A stretch of DNA of 64,000 nt from the NCBI GenBank assembly GCA_964367935.1, contig CAYIYZ010000008.1, positions 1 through 64,000 of the forward strand, given 5' to 3'. This DNA is from Scatomorpha sp964367935. GTDB taxonomy: Bacteria > Bacillota > Clostridia > Oscillospirales > Oscillospiraceae. Position 1 is the first letter of the stretch. Each line of letters begins with the position of its first letter. Below are positions 32,708 through 39,280 of this stretch, piece after piece. The notes beneath the pieces were generated by a model. That model worked only from the letters and a program-made list of their open reading frames with translations. It searched no databases and had not been told where the DNA came from. The position numbers and the translations under genes are program-made.

Positions 32708-34927
32708 ATGGCACAGAAAACGGGTAAGGTCAGCAATAAGGTGATGATATTTGCGGTAATTTCGGTGTTTATTATTATCTTTGTGCTCATATGGCAGTTC
32801 AATTCATTTGTGGGCGACGAGTTTTATGAAGCTGTGGAGAACGAGCTTGGAAGCATGGTGGCACAGCAGAAGATAATAATAAGAAACGAAAATGAGAGCA
32901 ATATGGAATTCTTGTGTCTTATGGCTGATTTAATAGAAGACGAAGAGATTGAGTCTGATGAGATATATGAATTTCTTTGCTCGCGTATAGATCGAACAGA
33001 GTTGAGTGAGATTTACTATATTGATATTGACGGACAGGGATACAGTGATAGTGGCGAGCTCGTGGATTTTTCTGGAAATGCTGTGTTTCGTGCGGTTATA
33101 GAGCAAGGCGAGCCGTCTGCGGGGATGAATGAACATTCTACTTTGGCTAACGGCATAATGGACTTGGCGGCACCTGTATTTGATAATGGCGAGGTAGTCG
33201 GTGCAGTGCTTGGCGTCAATAGTGTCAGTGCACTGTTCACTGAGTTGAGTGCGTTTGTCAGTGATAAGGGCTATGTGTTGATAGTCGATGACCATGGTGA
33301 GGCGATGGTGAGTTCGACTGAGGACTACATAAATATAGAAAGATTAGCTATGGATGATGTGGAATTTTATTATGACACATCCTTAGATGATGTCTATGCG
33401 AATTTAGGTGCAGGCATGAGCGGCTCAGTCTACTTTGGTTTTGACGGAGTGGAGATGGTAGCATACTTTGACAGCTTGGATTTTGGCGGACTGAATTTAG
33501 TCATAGCGGTTGAGCAGCAGTCCTTGCAGACCGGTATGCATCAGATTGTAGAGACGATAGCATATATGAGTGTGACGTTTCTCGTGTTTTATGTGTTGAT
33601 AGTAGCGTTGGGGCTGTGGAATAGGAGGGCGGGCATAGTACAGGTTGAGAGGGCTGCGTACTATGACGAGTTGACTCAGCTACCGAATTTGACTAAGTTA
33701 AAGAGAGACATGAATATAGTTCTGTCTAAGAACAAGGACAAGAAGTATGCGATAATTAAAGTAGATGTAGAGAACTTCAAGGCAATAAATGAGATATATG
33801 GTTTTGAGATAGGCAATAGGGTGTTGCGTGCGTTCAAGCAGATAAGTGACTCGGTGCCGGTTGAATCTTTGATAGTGGCACGTATTGGCACGGACGAGTT
33901 CATATTCTTTGCGGGCGATAATTTCTTAGAGGAGTTGGATTCAAAGACAAGTGGGTATGAGGCGAATTTCAAGATAATAATACCTGAGCTTGAGAATCAT
34001 CATCTTGCGTTTAGGTACGGACGCTATTTCATAGAGTTGGGTGAGACGAATGTAGATGATATAATCACAAAGGTAAGCTTTGCGCATACGATGGCGAAGG
34101 AGAAGAAAGAGCAGATAATCTGGGACTATGATGATACGTACAAGGAACATTTGCTTAAAATGGCTGTAATAACGAATAAGATGGAGAAGGCGATGCAAAA
34201 CGAGGAGTTTTGCGTGTATTTACAGCCTAAGGTGAATCTAACAACAGGCGAACTAATAGGAGCGGAGGCTTTGGTACGTTGGATAGAGCCTGACGGTAAT
34301 ATGATATATCCCGACTCGTTTATACCTTTGTTTGAAAGCAATGGTTTTATAATAGAGCTTGACAAATTTGTGTTGGGCTGTGTTTGCAGGCTGTTTAGGT
34401 CGTGGTTAGATGAGGGTAAGAGCTGTGTGCCTATATCTGTTAACTTCTCGAGGCTGCATTTGGGCAATTTAAATTTTGTAGGTGATATAACGGAGATAGT
34501 GTCGAAGCATGGCATACCGCATGAGCTGATTGAAGTTGAGATGACGGAGACGACCTTGCTTGAAAATGAGGTCTTGTTACGTAATTTGATAGAGGAGTTG
34601 CATAAGGAAAATTACACAATATCGATAGATGATTTCGGAGCGGGCTATTCATCTTTGGGAATGTTAAAGGAATACCGCACGGACGTCATAAAGTTAGATA
34701 GGAGTTTCATAGCACATTCGAATGAGAGTGAACGAGGCGAGCTTGTGATAGATGGCATAGTAAAACTTGCGCACAGTCTAAATATGCGCATAGTAGCGGA
34801 GGGCGTAGAGGAAGAGTCGCAGGCTGAGTTTTTGAAGTCGATAAAGTGTGAGGCGGCGCAGGGGTATTTGTTTGCGAGGCCTATGCCGATAATGGAGTTT
34901 GAAGAAAAGTTCATGAAGGATAGGTAG
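32708..34927 (+). CDS. Membrane GGDEF-EAL c-di-GMP protein with Cache-like sensor
   Basis: A 739-residue protein. Two transmembrane helices (about residues 12-30 and 278-302) flank an extracytoplasmic Cache/PAS-like sensor. The GGDEF domain (about 320-470) has a degenerate signature, RIGTDEF in place of RxGGDEF, so cyclase activity is doubtful. The EAL domain (about 485-735) keeps the key motifs GAEALVRW, VNFSRLHL, VEMTETTLLEN, IDDFGAGYSSLG, IKLDRSF and AEGVEEESQ. It is expected to be a c-di-GMP phosphodiesterase, perhaps GTP-tuned by the GGDEF domain. Together with the diguanylate cyclase at 43 kb it shows that c-di-GMP signalling operates in this organism. Confidence 0.92.
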   Translation: MAQKTGKVSNKVMIFAVISVFIIIFVLIWQFNSFVGDEFYEAVENELGSMVAQQKIIIRNENESNMEFLCLMADLIEDEEIESDEIYEFLCSRIDRTELSEIYYIDIDGQGYSDSGELVDFSGNAVFRAVIEQGEPSAGMNEHSTLANGIMDLAAPVFDNGEVVGAVLGVNSVSALFTELSAFVSDKGYVLIVDDHGEAMVSSTEDYINIERLAMDDVEFYYDTSLDDVYANLGAGMSGSVYFGFDGVEMVAYFDSLDFGGLNLVIAVEQQSLQTGMHQIVETIAYMSVTFLVFYVLIVALGLWNRRAGIVQVERAAYYDELTQLPNLTKLKRDMNIVLSKNKDKKYAIIKVDVENFKAINEIYGFEIGNRVLRAFKQISDSVPVESLIVARIGTDEFIFFAGDNFLEELDSKTSGYEANFKIIIPELENHHLAFRYGRYFIELGETNVDDIITKVSFAHTMAKEKKEQIIWDYDDTYKEHLLKMAVITNKMEKAMQNEEFCVYLQPKVNLTTGELIGAEALVRWIEPDGNMIYPDSFIPLFESNGFIIELDKFVLGCVCRLFRSWLDEGKSCVPISVNFSRLHLGNLNFVGDITEIVSKHGIPHELIEVEMTETTLLENEVLLRNLIEELHKENYTISIDDFGAGYSSLGMLKEYRTDVIKLDRSFIAHSNESERGELVIDGIVKLAHSLNMRIVAEGVEEESQAEFLKSIKCEAAQGYLFARPMPIMEFEEKFMKDR

Positions 34928-34928
34928 A

Positions 34929-35087
34929 GTGAAAAACCTGTTTTTCGCCAATCCCAATAAAGAGGGTACTTTCCGTTGGAAAGTACCCTCTCCGCCGCAA
35001 GTGCGGCGTACCAAACGTTTTTGCAAAGTAAAAACTTTGATGCCGGCGGAATTCACTTCCGTCGAGCAGATAAAATAAAAACGGCTC
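34929..35087. repeat. Mosaic intergenic hairpin repeat, copy 4
   Basis: Starts with a truncated AAAAACCTGTTTTTCG palindrome (34930-34950). 34961-34991 is a 14-bp hairpin (AGAGGGTACTTTCC arms) that is the reverse complement of the core of the tRNA-operon terminator at 35088. 34990-35069 is about 80 bp that matches 54852-54930 reversed, including the CCGCCGCAAGTGCGGCG hairpin and a CGGAA/TTCCG hairpin. No gene. Confidence 0.75.
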
Positions 35088-35132
35088 CCAATAAAGAGGG
35101 TACTTTCCAACGGAAAGTACCCTCTTTATTGG
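35088..35132 (-). terminator. Terminator of the tRNA operon
   Basis: Perfect 21-bp stem with an AAC/GTT triloop; arms read AATAAAGAGGGTACTTTCC and complement. On the minus strand the first three bases of the stem are the CCA end of tRNA-Lys. Poor T tract. Confidence 0.7.
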
Positions 35133-35205
35133 TGACTCGTCGGGGATTCGAACCCCGGACACCCTGCTTAAAAGGCAGATGCTCTGCCGACTGAGCTAAC
35201 GAGTC
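35130..35205 (-). tRNA. tRNA-Lys (TTT)
   Basis: 76-nt cloverleaf with encoded CCA. 7-bp acceptor stem (GACTCGT / ACGAGTC), D-arm with AGCTCAGTCGGCAGAGC, anticodon loop CTTTTAA giving TTT, and T-arm GGGGTTCGAATCCCC. Last gene of a four-tRNA operon. Confidence 0.96.
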
Positions 35206-35278
35206 ATATTTAGTTTATTCGTGCCACCACACAAGCCGCCCCTCAACATATTCCGCACTCATGTCACGTTTTAGTCAC

Positions 35279-35334
35279 ATGCCACCAGTTCGGACACTTT
35301 CGTAGCATGCCACCAGCTCGGACACTTTCGTCGC
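35279..35334. repeat. 28-bp tandem duplication between tRNA genes
   Basis: Two head-to-tail copies (35279-35306 and 35307-35334), each beginning ATGCCACCAG and containing TCGGACACTTTCGT; they differ at two positions. The rest of the 35206-35398 spacer shows no gene or clear signal. Confidence 0.8.
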
Positions 35335-35398
35335 AGGCGCCAAATTCCATACCCGAAGCAATAACTTAAAGTGCGAATTGGATGCAAGGTCACGTTGC

Positions 35399-35472
35399 TG
35401 GCAGGGATGGCAGGGCTCGAACCTACAATATCAGAGTCAAAGTCTGAGGTGTTACCATTACACTACATCCCT
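35399..35472 (-). tRNA. tRNA-Gln (TTG)
   Basis: 74-nt cloverleaf with encoded CCA. Acceptor AGGGATG / CATCCCT, anticodon stem TCAGA / TCTGA with loop CTTTGAC giving TTG, T-arm with GGTTCGAGCC. Confidence 0.95.
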
Positions 35473-35485
35473 ATAGTGTTCACAC

Positions 35486-35513
35486 AATGAGGTCGGCGGA
35501 AGCCGACCTCATT
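35486..35513. other. Perfect 12-bp hairpin between tRNA-His and tRNA-Gln
   Basis: AATGAGGTCGGC and its complement enclose a GGAA tetraloop (plus-strand sense). It may act as a processing or attenuation structure in the tRNA transcript. Confidence 0.6.
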
Positions 35514-35518
35514 TCGTT

Positions 35519-35596
35519 TGGGGTGGATAATGGGATTCGAACCCACGACACCCGGAACCACAATCCGGTGCTCTAACCTACTGAGCTATACCCACC
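35519..35596 (-). tRNA. tRNA-His (GTG)
   Basis: Cloverleaf with encoded CCA and the extra 5' G (-1) opposite C73 that marks tRNA-His. Anticodon stem CCGGA / TCCGG with loop TTGTGGT giving GTG; T-arm GTGGGTTCGAATCCCAT. Confidence 0.96.
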
Positions 35597-35612
35597 GTAG
35601 TAAAAAAGTCGC

Positions 35613-35689
35613 TGGCACGCCAGGAGGGATTCGAACCCCCGGCCTACTGCTTAGAAGGCAGTTGCTCTATCCTGCTGAGCTACTGGCGC
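35613..35689 (-). tRNA. tRNA-Arg (TCT)
   Basis: 77-nt cloverleaf with encoded CCA. Acceptor GCGCCAG / CTGGCGT (one G-U pair), anticodon stem ACTGC / GCAGT with loop CTTCTAA giving TCT. First tRNA of the operon. Confidence 0.95.
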
Positions 35690-35732
35690 ATATCGCTTTT
35701 TCGTTCCACATGCTCAACGCTTTAGCCATGAT

Positions 35733-35761
35733 ACTATAACATCTAGTGGGGGAAATGTCAA
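35733..35761 (-). promoter_or_regulatory. Promoter of the tRNA operon
   Basis: Minus strand consensus TTGACA (35761-35756), 17-bp spacer, TATAGT (35738-35733), about 45 bp before tRNA-Arg. Confidence 0.85.
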
Positions 35762-35795
35762 GCGTATGCGCCCTTGTTTTTTTATTTTTGTTAAA

Positions 35796-37001
35796 TTAGT
35801 TGCTTCGCTTGCCGATTACCTTCGCTACCAGAGCAAATATACCGGCCAAAGCTTTGTTACTTAAAGCTCTGTGTGCCTCTTTGAGTCTGAGGGGGATGTC
35901 AATGTTCTGCGGACAGTGTCTTTTGCATTTTCCGCATGAGGTGCATAGGTTAGCGCCTGCCTTGTCGCCCATAATACCGGCCGCTTTGCCCATGTATTGA
36001 AGCTTCGCCATACCGGCTTTTTTGCCAAAGAAGGATAGGCTGTTGTAGTCGTTGAATGTATTGGGGATATCGACACCGAAAGGGCAGGGCATGCAATAGC
36101 CACAGCCTGTGCAGGGCACTTTCATGAGCTCTGCGTAAATTGCCTTGACTTCATCAATGAGCTTGTGCTCAGCTTCCGACATGGAGTTAACAGTTGTCTC
36201 TGAAGCGACTTTAATGTTCTCTACAATGTGTTCTGTGACGTTCATGCCGCTTAGGACAGTGGAGACGCCATCGTGGTTCATGACAAAACGCAGCCCGTGA
36301 TACGCCGCACTTTTCTTGTCCTCCTGTGCCTCGAGGATTTTCTTTACCTTGTCGGGTGCGTTCGCCGCAAGCAGCCCTCCCCTGAGTGGCTCCATGACCG
36401 CCACTCCTATGCCGAGCTCGTGCGCTCGCCTAAGCCCTGCAAGGCCAGCCTGATTGTATTCGTCGAGGTAATTAAATTGTATCTGACAGAACTCCCAGTC
36501 GTAGTCTTCAAGTATCTTAATAAACTCCTCGGCCTTACCGTGGAAGGAAAAACCGATATACTTAATTTGACCGGCTGCTTTTTTCTGCTCTATAAATTCA
36601 AGTATGCCGAAAGACTTCAGCTTCTCCCAATCTGATAGGCTGCCCAGCATGTGCATGAGGTAGAAATCTATACAGTCTGTGTCTAATCTCTCTATCTGCG
36701 TGTCGAAATATTTGCGTATGTGCTCTGGTTTTGTCACTATTGTCGTGGGCAGTTTATCTGCGATGTACAGCTTGTCACGCAGCTTGTATTTTTTAATAAA
36801 CTCGCCAAGCACAACCTCACTCTTGCCGGCGTGATAGGGGTAGGCGGTGTCGAAGTAATTAACGCCACTATCGAAGGCTAATTTCATCTGCGAAAATGTG
36901 AGCTCTTTATCTATAATCATACCCTTGGTGGGTAGACGCATACAACCGTAGCCTAATAGTGAAATGTCCGGCCCGTCTTTTACTAACTTTCTGTACTGCA
37001 T
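35796..37001 (-). CDS. Aldo/keto reductase with C-terminal 4Fe-4S ferredoxin domain
   Basis: A 401-residue cytosolic oxidoreductase. The AKR barrel covers residues about 1-290: LGYGCMRLPTKG, FDTAYPYHAGKSE with the catalytic Tyr, DFYLMHMLG with the catalytic His region, and YIGFSFHG. The C-terminal part has two ferredoxin-type cysteine groups, CTGCGYCMPCPFGVDIP and CTSCGKCKRHCPQNIDIP, ligating iron-sulfur clusters. This architecture is common in anaerobes, where ferredoxin may replace or supplement NADPH; the substrate is unknown. Own promoter at 37071-37043. Confidence 0.93.
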   Translation of the reverse strand: MQYRKLVKDGPDISLLGYGCMRLPTKGMIIDKELTFSQMKLAFDSGVNYFDTAYPYHAGKSEVVLGEFIKKYKLRDKLYIADKLPTTIVTKPEHIRKYFDTQIERLDTDCIDFYLMHMLGSLSDWEKLKSFGILEFIEQKKAAGQIKYIGFSFHGKAEEFIKILEDYDWEFCQIQFNYLDEYNQAGLAGLRRAHELGIGVAVMEPLRGGLLAANAPDKVKKILEAQEDKKSAAYHGLRFVMNHDGVSTVLSGMNVTEHIVENIKVASETTVNSMSEAEHKLIDEVKAIYAELMKVPCTGCGYCMPCPFGVDIPNTFNDYNSLSFFGKKAGMAKLQYMGKAAGIMGDKAGANLCTSCGKCKRHCPQNIDIPLRLKEAHRALSNKALAGIFALVAKVIGKRSN

Positions 37002-37042
37002 AGAGTGATACTCCTTTTCCTGCTTCGCTTTGCAATTTGTGC

Positions 37043-37071
37043 ATTATACCACAGAATAAGTACCCTAACAA
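37043..37071 (-). promoter_or_regulatory. Promoter of the aldo/keto reductase gene
   Basis: Minus strand TTGTTA (37071-37066), 17-bp spacer, consensus TATAAT (37048-37043). Confidence 0.7.
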
Positions 37072-37080
37072 TAGCAAAAG

Positions 37081-37130
37081 AAAAAGTTACGGCATCTCGG
37101 GTAATGTCCGAGCTCGCCGCAACTTTTTTA
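37081..37130 (-). terminator. Terminator of the arsR-like operon
   Basis: Branched hairpin: outer arms AAAGTTacGGC / GCCgcAACTTT, inner CTCGG / CCGAG, with a T tract (TTTTTC) on the minus strand, 18 bp past the thioredoxin-like gene. Confidence 0.75.
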
Positions 37131-37147
37131 AGTATAAGTCTTATGCC

Positions 37148-37486
37148 TTATAACGCCGTTTCCAAGAGCTTTTTCGCCTCGGCTGTTTTTAGCACCTTGC
37201 CCGAAGAGAGCACCTTGCCCTTAACTACGAGTGCTGGTGTAGTCATGACACCGTAGGCGGCAATCTCGCCGAAATCACGTACATGCTCCACAGTAGTGTC
37301 CTTGCCCAATTCTGCCAGAGCCGCCTTGACAGATGCCTCGAGGTCATTACATTTTTTGCAGCCCGAACCAAGAACCTTGATGTCCGAGGCAGTTGTTTTT
37401 TCCGCTTCGGCAGGACTTGCACATGCGCCACCGCAGTCGCAAGTTTCTTGTACCTTATCTTCCTTCTTCTTACCGAATAATCCCAT
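37148..37486 (-). CDS. Small thioredoxin-fold protein with CxxC (redox-active disulfide type)
   Basis: A 112-residue cytosolic protein. A Cys-containing N-terminal tail (ETCDCGGACAS) precedes the thioredoxin-like domain IKVLGSGCKKCNDLEASVKAAL, where CKKC (near residue 43) is the redox pair, and the cis-Pro motif VMTTPALVVKG follows. This is the 'redox-active disulfide protein 2' or MTH895-like family. It is the last gene of an operon with a metalloid-type permease and an ArsR regulator, a known association, and may reduce or chelate the exported metalloid or maintain the permease thiols. Confidence 0.88.
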   Translation of the reverse strand: MGLFGKKKEDKVQETCDCGGACASPAEAEKTTASDIKVLGSGCKKCNDLEASVKAALAELGKDTTVEHVRDFGEIAAYGVMTTPALVVKGKVLSSGKVLKTAEAKKLLETAL

Positions 37487-37503
37487 TTTTCATTTCCTCC
37501 GTT

Positions 37504-38499
37504 TTATAATATAGTACCTTGTAAAATGTTGAATATATAGCCTACAATGATGATACCCGTTGCGCATATACCTATGAATAGACCCAAGAGCTTGGGTTTA
37601 ACCGCTTTTCTCAGCATGATGAGTGAGGGCAGGCTCAGCGTTGTAACAGCCATCATAAAGGATAGGATAGTGCCCAAAAGAGCGCCCTTGGCGAGCAAAG
37701 CTTCTGCTATGGGGATGGTGCCGAATATATCTGCATAGACAGGTATACCGATGGCAGTCGCCATTATTACGCCGAAGGGATTATCGCTACCCAATACAGT
37801 CTCAATAATGCTCTGCGGTATCCAGTTGTGTATGAGTGCGCCTATGCCCACACCCACGAGGATGTAAGGGAAGACTTTTTTGAAAGTGTCAAGGAGCTGG
37901 TCTTTTGCGTATATCACCCTGTCTTTTTTGCTGAGATCGGGTGACTCTATATCCACACTGTTCGTGGTGAATATAAACTCCTCCACATACTTTTCCATGT
38001 TAAGCTTCTCAATGACCGTACCGCCGATGACGGCAACAGTCAGACCCAAGAGGACGTATATAACAGCAACCTCTGCGCCGAATATACTCATAAGTAAAAC
38101 CAAACTGCCCAAATCGACCATGGGTGAGCTTATTAGGAAAGAAAAGGTGACGCCCAAAGGCAGTTTCGCACTCGTGAAGCCGATGAAAAGCGGTATGGAC
38201 GAGCAGGAGCAAAAAGGTGTTACGGTGCCCAAAAGTGCCGCTATGATGTTGGCCCACACGCCCTTAAATTTGCCGAGTATACGCTTACTGCGCTCCGGTG
38301 GAAAGTAGCTCTGTATATATGATATGGTGAAAATCAAAGTGCAGAGCAGTACCACTATCTTTATCACATCGTAAATAAAAAACTGCAAGCTGCCGCCAAT
38401 GCGAGATGTTATGTCCATGCCGAAAGCGGTGAGCATATTCCCGACCGCCTCGTTTAGCCACTTCATGCCCAGTACCTGTTCCTGTATGAATGTCCACAT
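37504..38499 (-). CDS. Permease of the DUF318/YraQ-ArsP superfamily
   Basis: A 331-residue membrane protein with about eight to ten helices. The family hallmark VTPFCSCSSIPLFIGFTSAKLPLG (around residue 95) has adjacent cysteines, and a matching half (GVIMATAIGIPVYADIFGTIPIAEAL) lies near residue 245, showing the internal duplication. ArsP members export trivalent organoarsenicals; others have unknown roles. Position between an ArsR regulator and a CxxC thioredoxin-fold protein supports a thiol-reactive metalloid as substrate. The exact ligand is inference. Confidence 0.85.
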   Translation of the reverse strand: MWTFIQEQVLGMKWLNEAVGNMLTAFGMDITSRIGGSLQFFIYDVIKIVVLLCTLIFTISYIQSYFPPERSKRILGKFKGVWANIIAALLGTVTPFCSCSSIPLFIGFTSAKLPLGVTFSFLISSPMVDLGSLVLLMSIFGAEVAVIYVLLGLTVAVIGGTVIEKLNMEKYVEEFIFTTNSVDIESPDLSKKDRVIYAKDQLLDTFKKVFPYILVGVGIGALIHNWIPQSIIETVLGSDNPFGVIMATAIGIPVYADIFGTIPIAEALLAKGALLGTILSFMMAVTTLSLPSLIMLRKAVKPKLLGLFIGICATGIIIVGYIFNILQGTIL

Positions 38500-38520
38500 A
38501 CTAAATTGTCTCTCCTATAA

Positions 38521-38853
38521 TTATGATATTTTTTCCATCTTCTTCAAATAGGTGTCGTTATCTGTCTGCTCTGCGTTCAAGGTGGTCATAAACTTGAGCA
38601 GCTCCATGGCACGCCCTGCACCTTCTTTACACAGACTATAGTGCATCCACTTACCGTTTTGTCTGCCTGTGACTATGCCCGATTCCGTAAGAATCTTCAT
38701 ATGATAAGATAAGCCCGATTGCTTTATCTCCGTAATACTCGATAGAACACAGGCGCATTTCTCCCCATCACGCAATAGCTCTAAAATCTGTAAACGCTTT
38801 TCATCACATAAGGCCTTGAAAACCTTCGCATCTCTCTTGTAAGTGTTATCCAT
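38521..38853 (-). CDS. ArsR/SmtB-family metalloregulator
   Basis: A 110-residue winged-helix repressor: FKALCDEKRLQILELLRDG, then the recognition helix SGLSYHMKILTESGIV. The cysteines of KCACVLSSI (around residues 34-36) sit where ArsR proteins carry the CVC arsenite site. The ATG at 38853 follows GAGGTG. It heads an operon with the permease and the thioredoxin-fold protein. Two copies of an AAAATATTTTGA palindrome flank its promoter, suitable as its own operators. Release of DNA on binding arsenite or an organoarsenical is the expected mode. Confidence 0.9.
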   Translation of the reverse strand: MDNTYKRDAKVFKALCDEKRLQILELLRDGEKCACVLSSITEIKQSGLSYHMKILTESGIVTGRQNGKWMHYSLCKEGAGRAMELLKFMTTLNAEQTDNDTYLKKMEKIS

Positions 38854-38866
38854 AGCGCACCTCATA

Positions 38867-38934
38867 TAAAAATATTTTGATTTATTCTATTCTAATAAAC
38901 AGGTTTTGTCAAGAGTTATATCAAAATATTTTGA
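38867..38934 (-). promoter_or_regulatory. arsR promoter with two flanking palindromic operators
   Basis: Minus strand TTGACA (38912-38907), 17-bp spacer, TAGAAT (38889-38884). A perfect 14-bp palindrome TCAAAATATTTTGA lies upstream at 38921-38934 and a near copy (TAAAAATATTTTGA) at 38867-38880 over the start of transcription; their centres are 54 bp apart. Confidence 0.75.
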
Positions 38935-39016
38935 ATCGTGTTAATCGTTTGTGCTTTTTGCTTTGTTTGGGTGTATGAATTTATGTATTATTTTAAATAT
39001 ATTTTGTTTTGCCGGC

Positions 39017-39045
39017 TTGACGATAGGGGTGTTATGGGATATACT
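39017..39045 (+). promoter_or_regulatory. Promoter of the riboswitch-pflB transcript
   Basis: TTGACG (39017-39022), 17-bp spacer, TATACT (39040-39045), placing the start just before the aptamer. The part of the gap before it (38941-39016) shows nothing else. Confidence 0.75.
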
Positions 39046-39059
39046 GAGTGCGTAATTGT

Positions 39060-39175
39060 TTGGCTTTGTATGACCGGCGGATAATGTGGATAACCACAGA
39101 GGAGTACAAAGTGTGATAGCCGACCGCCTGGGCAATGTTGTTACCGTTGAGGTACAATATTGTCTTTTTTGTTTT
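39060..39175 (+). promoter_or_regulatory. ZTP (pfl-motif) riboswitch with terminator
   Basis: The aptamer shows the pfl-motif core: TGACCGGCGG at 39071-39080, a TGTGGATAACCACA hairpin at 39085-39098, closing pairs CTTTGTA / TACAAAG (39064-39070 and 39105-39111), and CCGCCTGGGCA at 39124-39134. Right after it, CAATGTTGTTACC and GGTACAATATTG form an intrinsic terminator with TCTTTTTTG (39133-39172). Such RNAs sense ZTP/ZMP, the alarmone of 10-formyl-tetrahydrofolate shortage, and switch transcription on. The remaining leader to the pflB start is unstructured by eye. Confidence 0.9.
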
Positions 39176-39280
39176 TATGAGGCAGAAGTCAAGGCAAACG
39201 GGGCGAACATATAGGTTTGACCCCCTTCGAGGGGAAATCTTCAGAACGAGCACAGGGTGCTATATTGAAAGGAGAAAAAT

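Noticed and set aside
35518..35739. A 73-codon open frame across the tRNA cluster
   Set aside because: It covers tRNA-His and tRNA-Arg read on the wrong strand; the cloverleaf fits are exact.
39032..39253. A 73-codon minus-strand open frame before pflB
   Set aside because: It overlaps the riboswitch and has no ribosome site.
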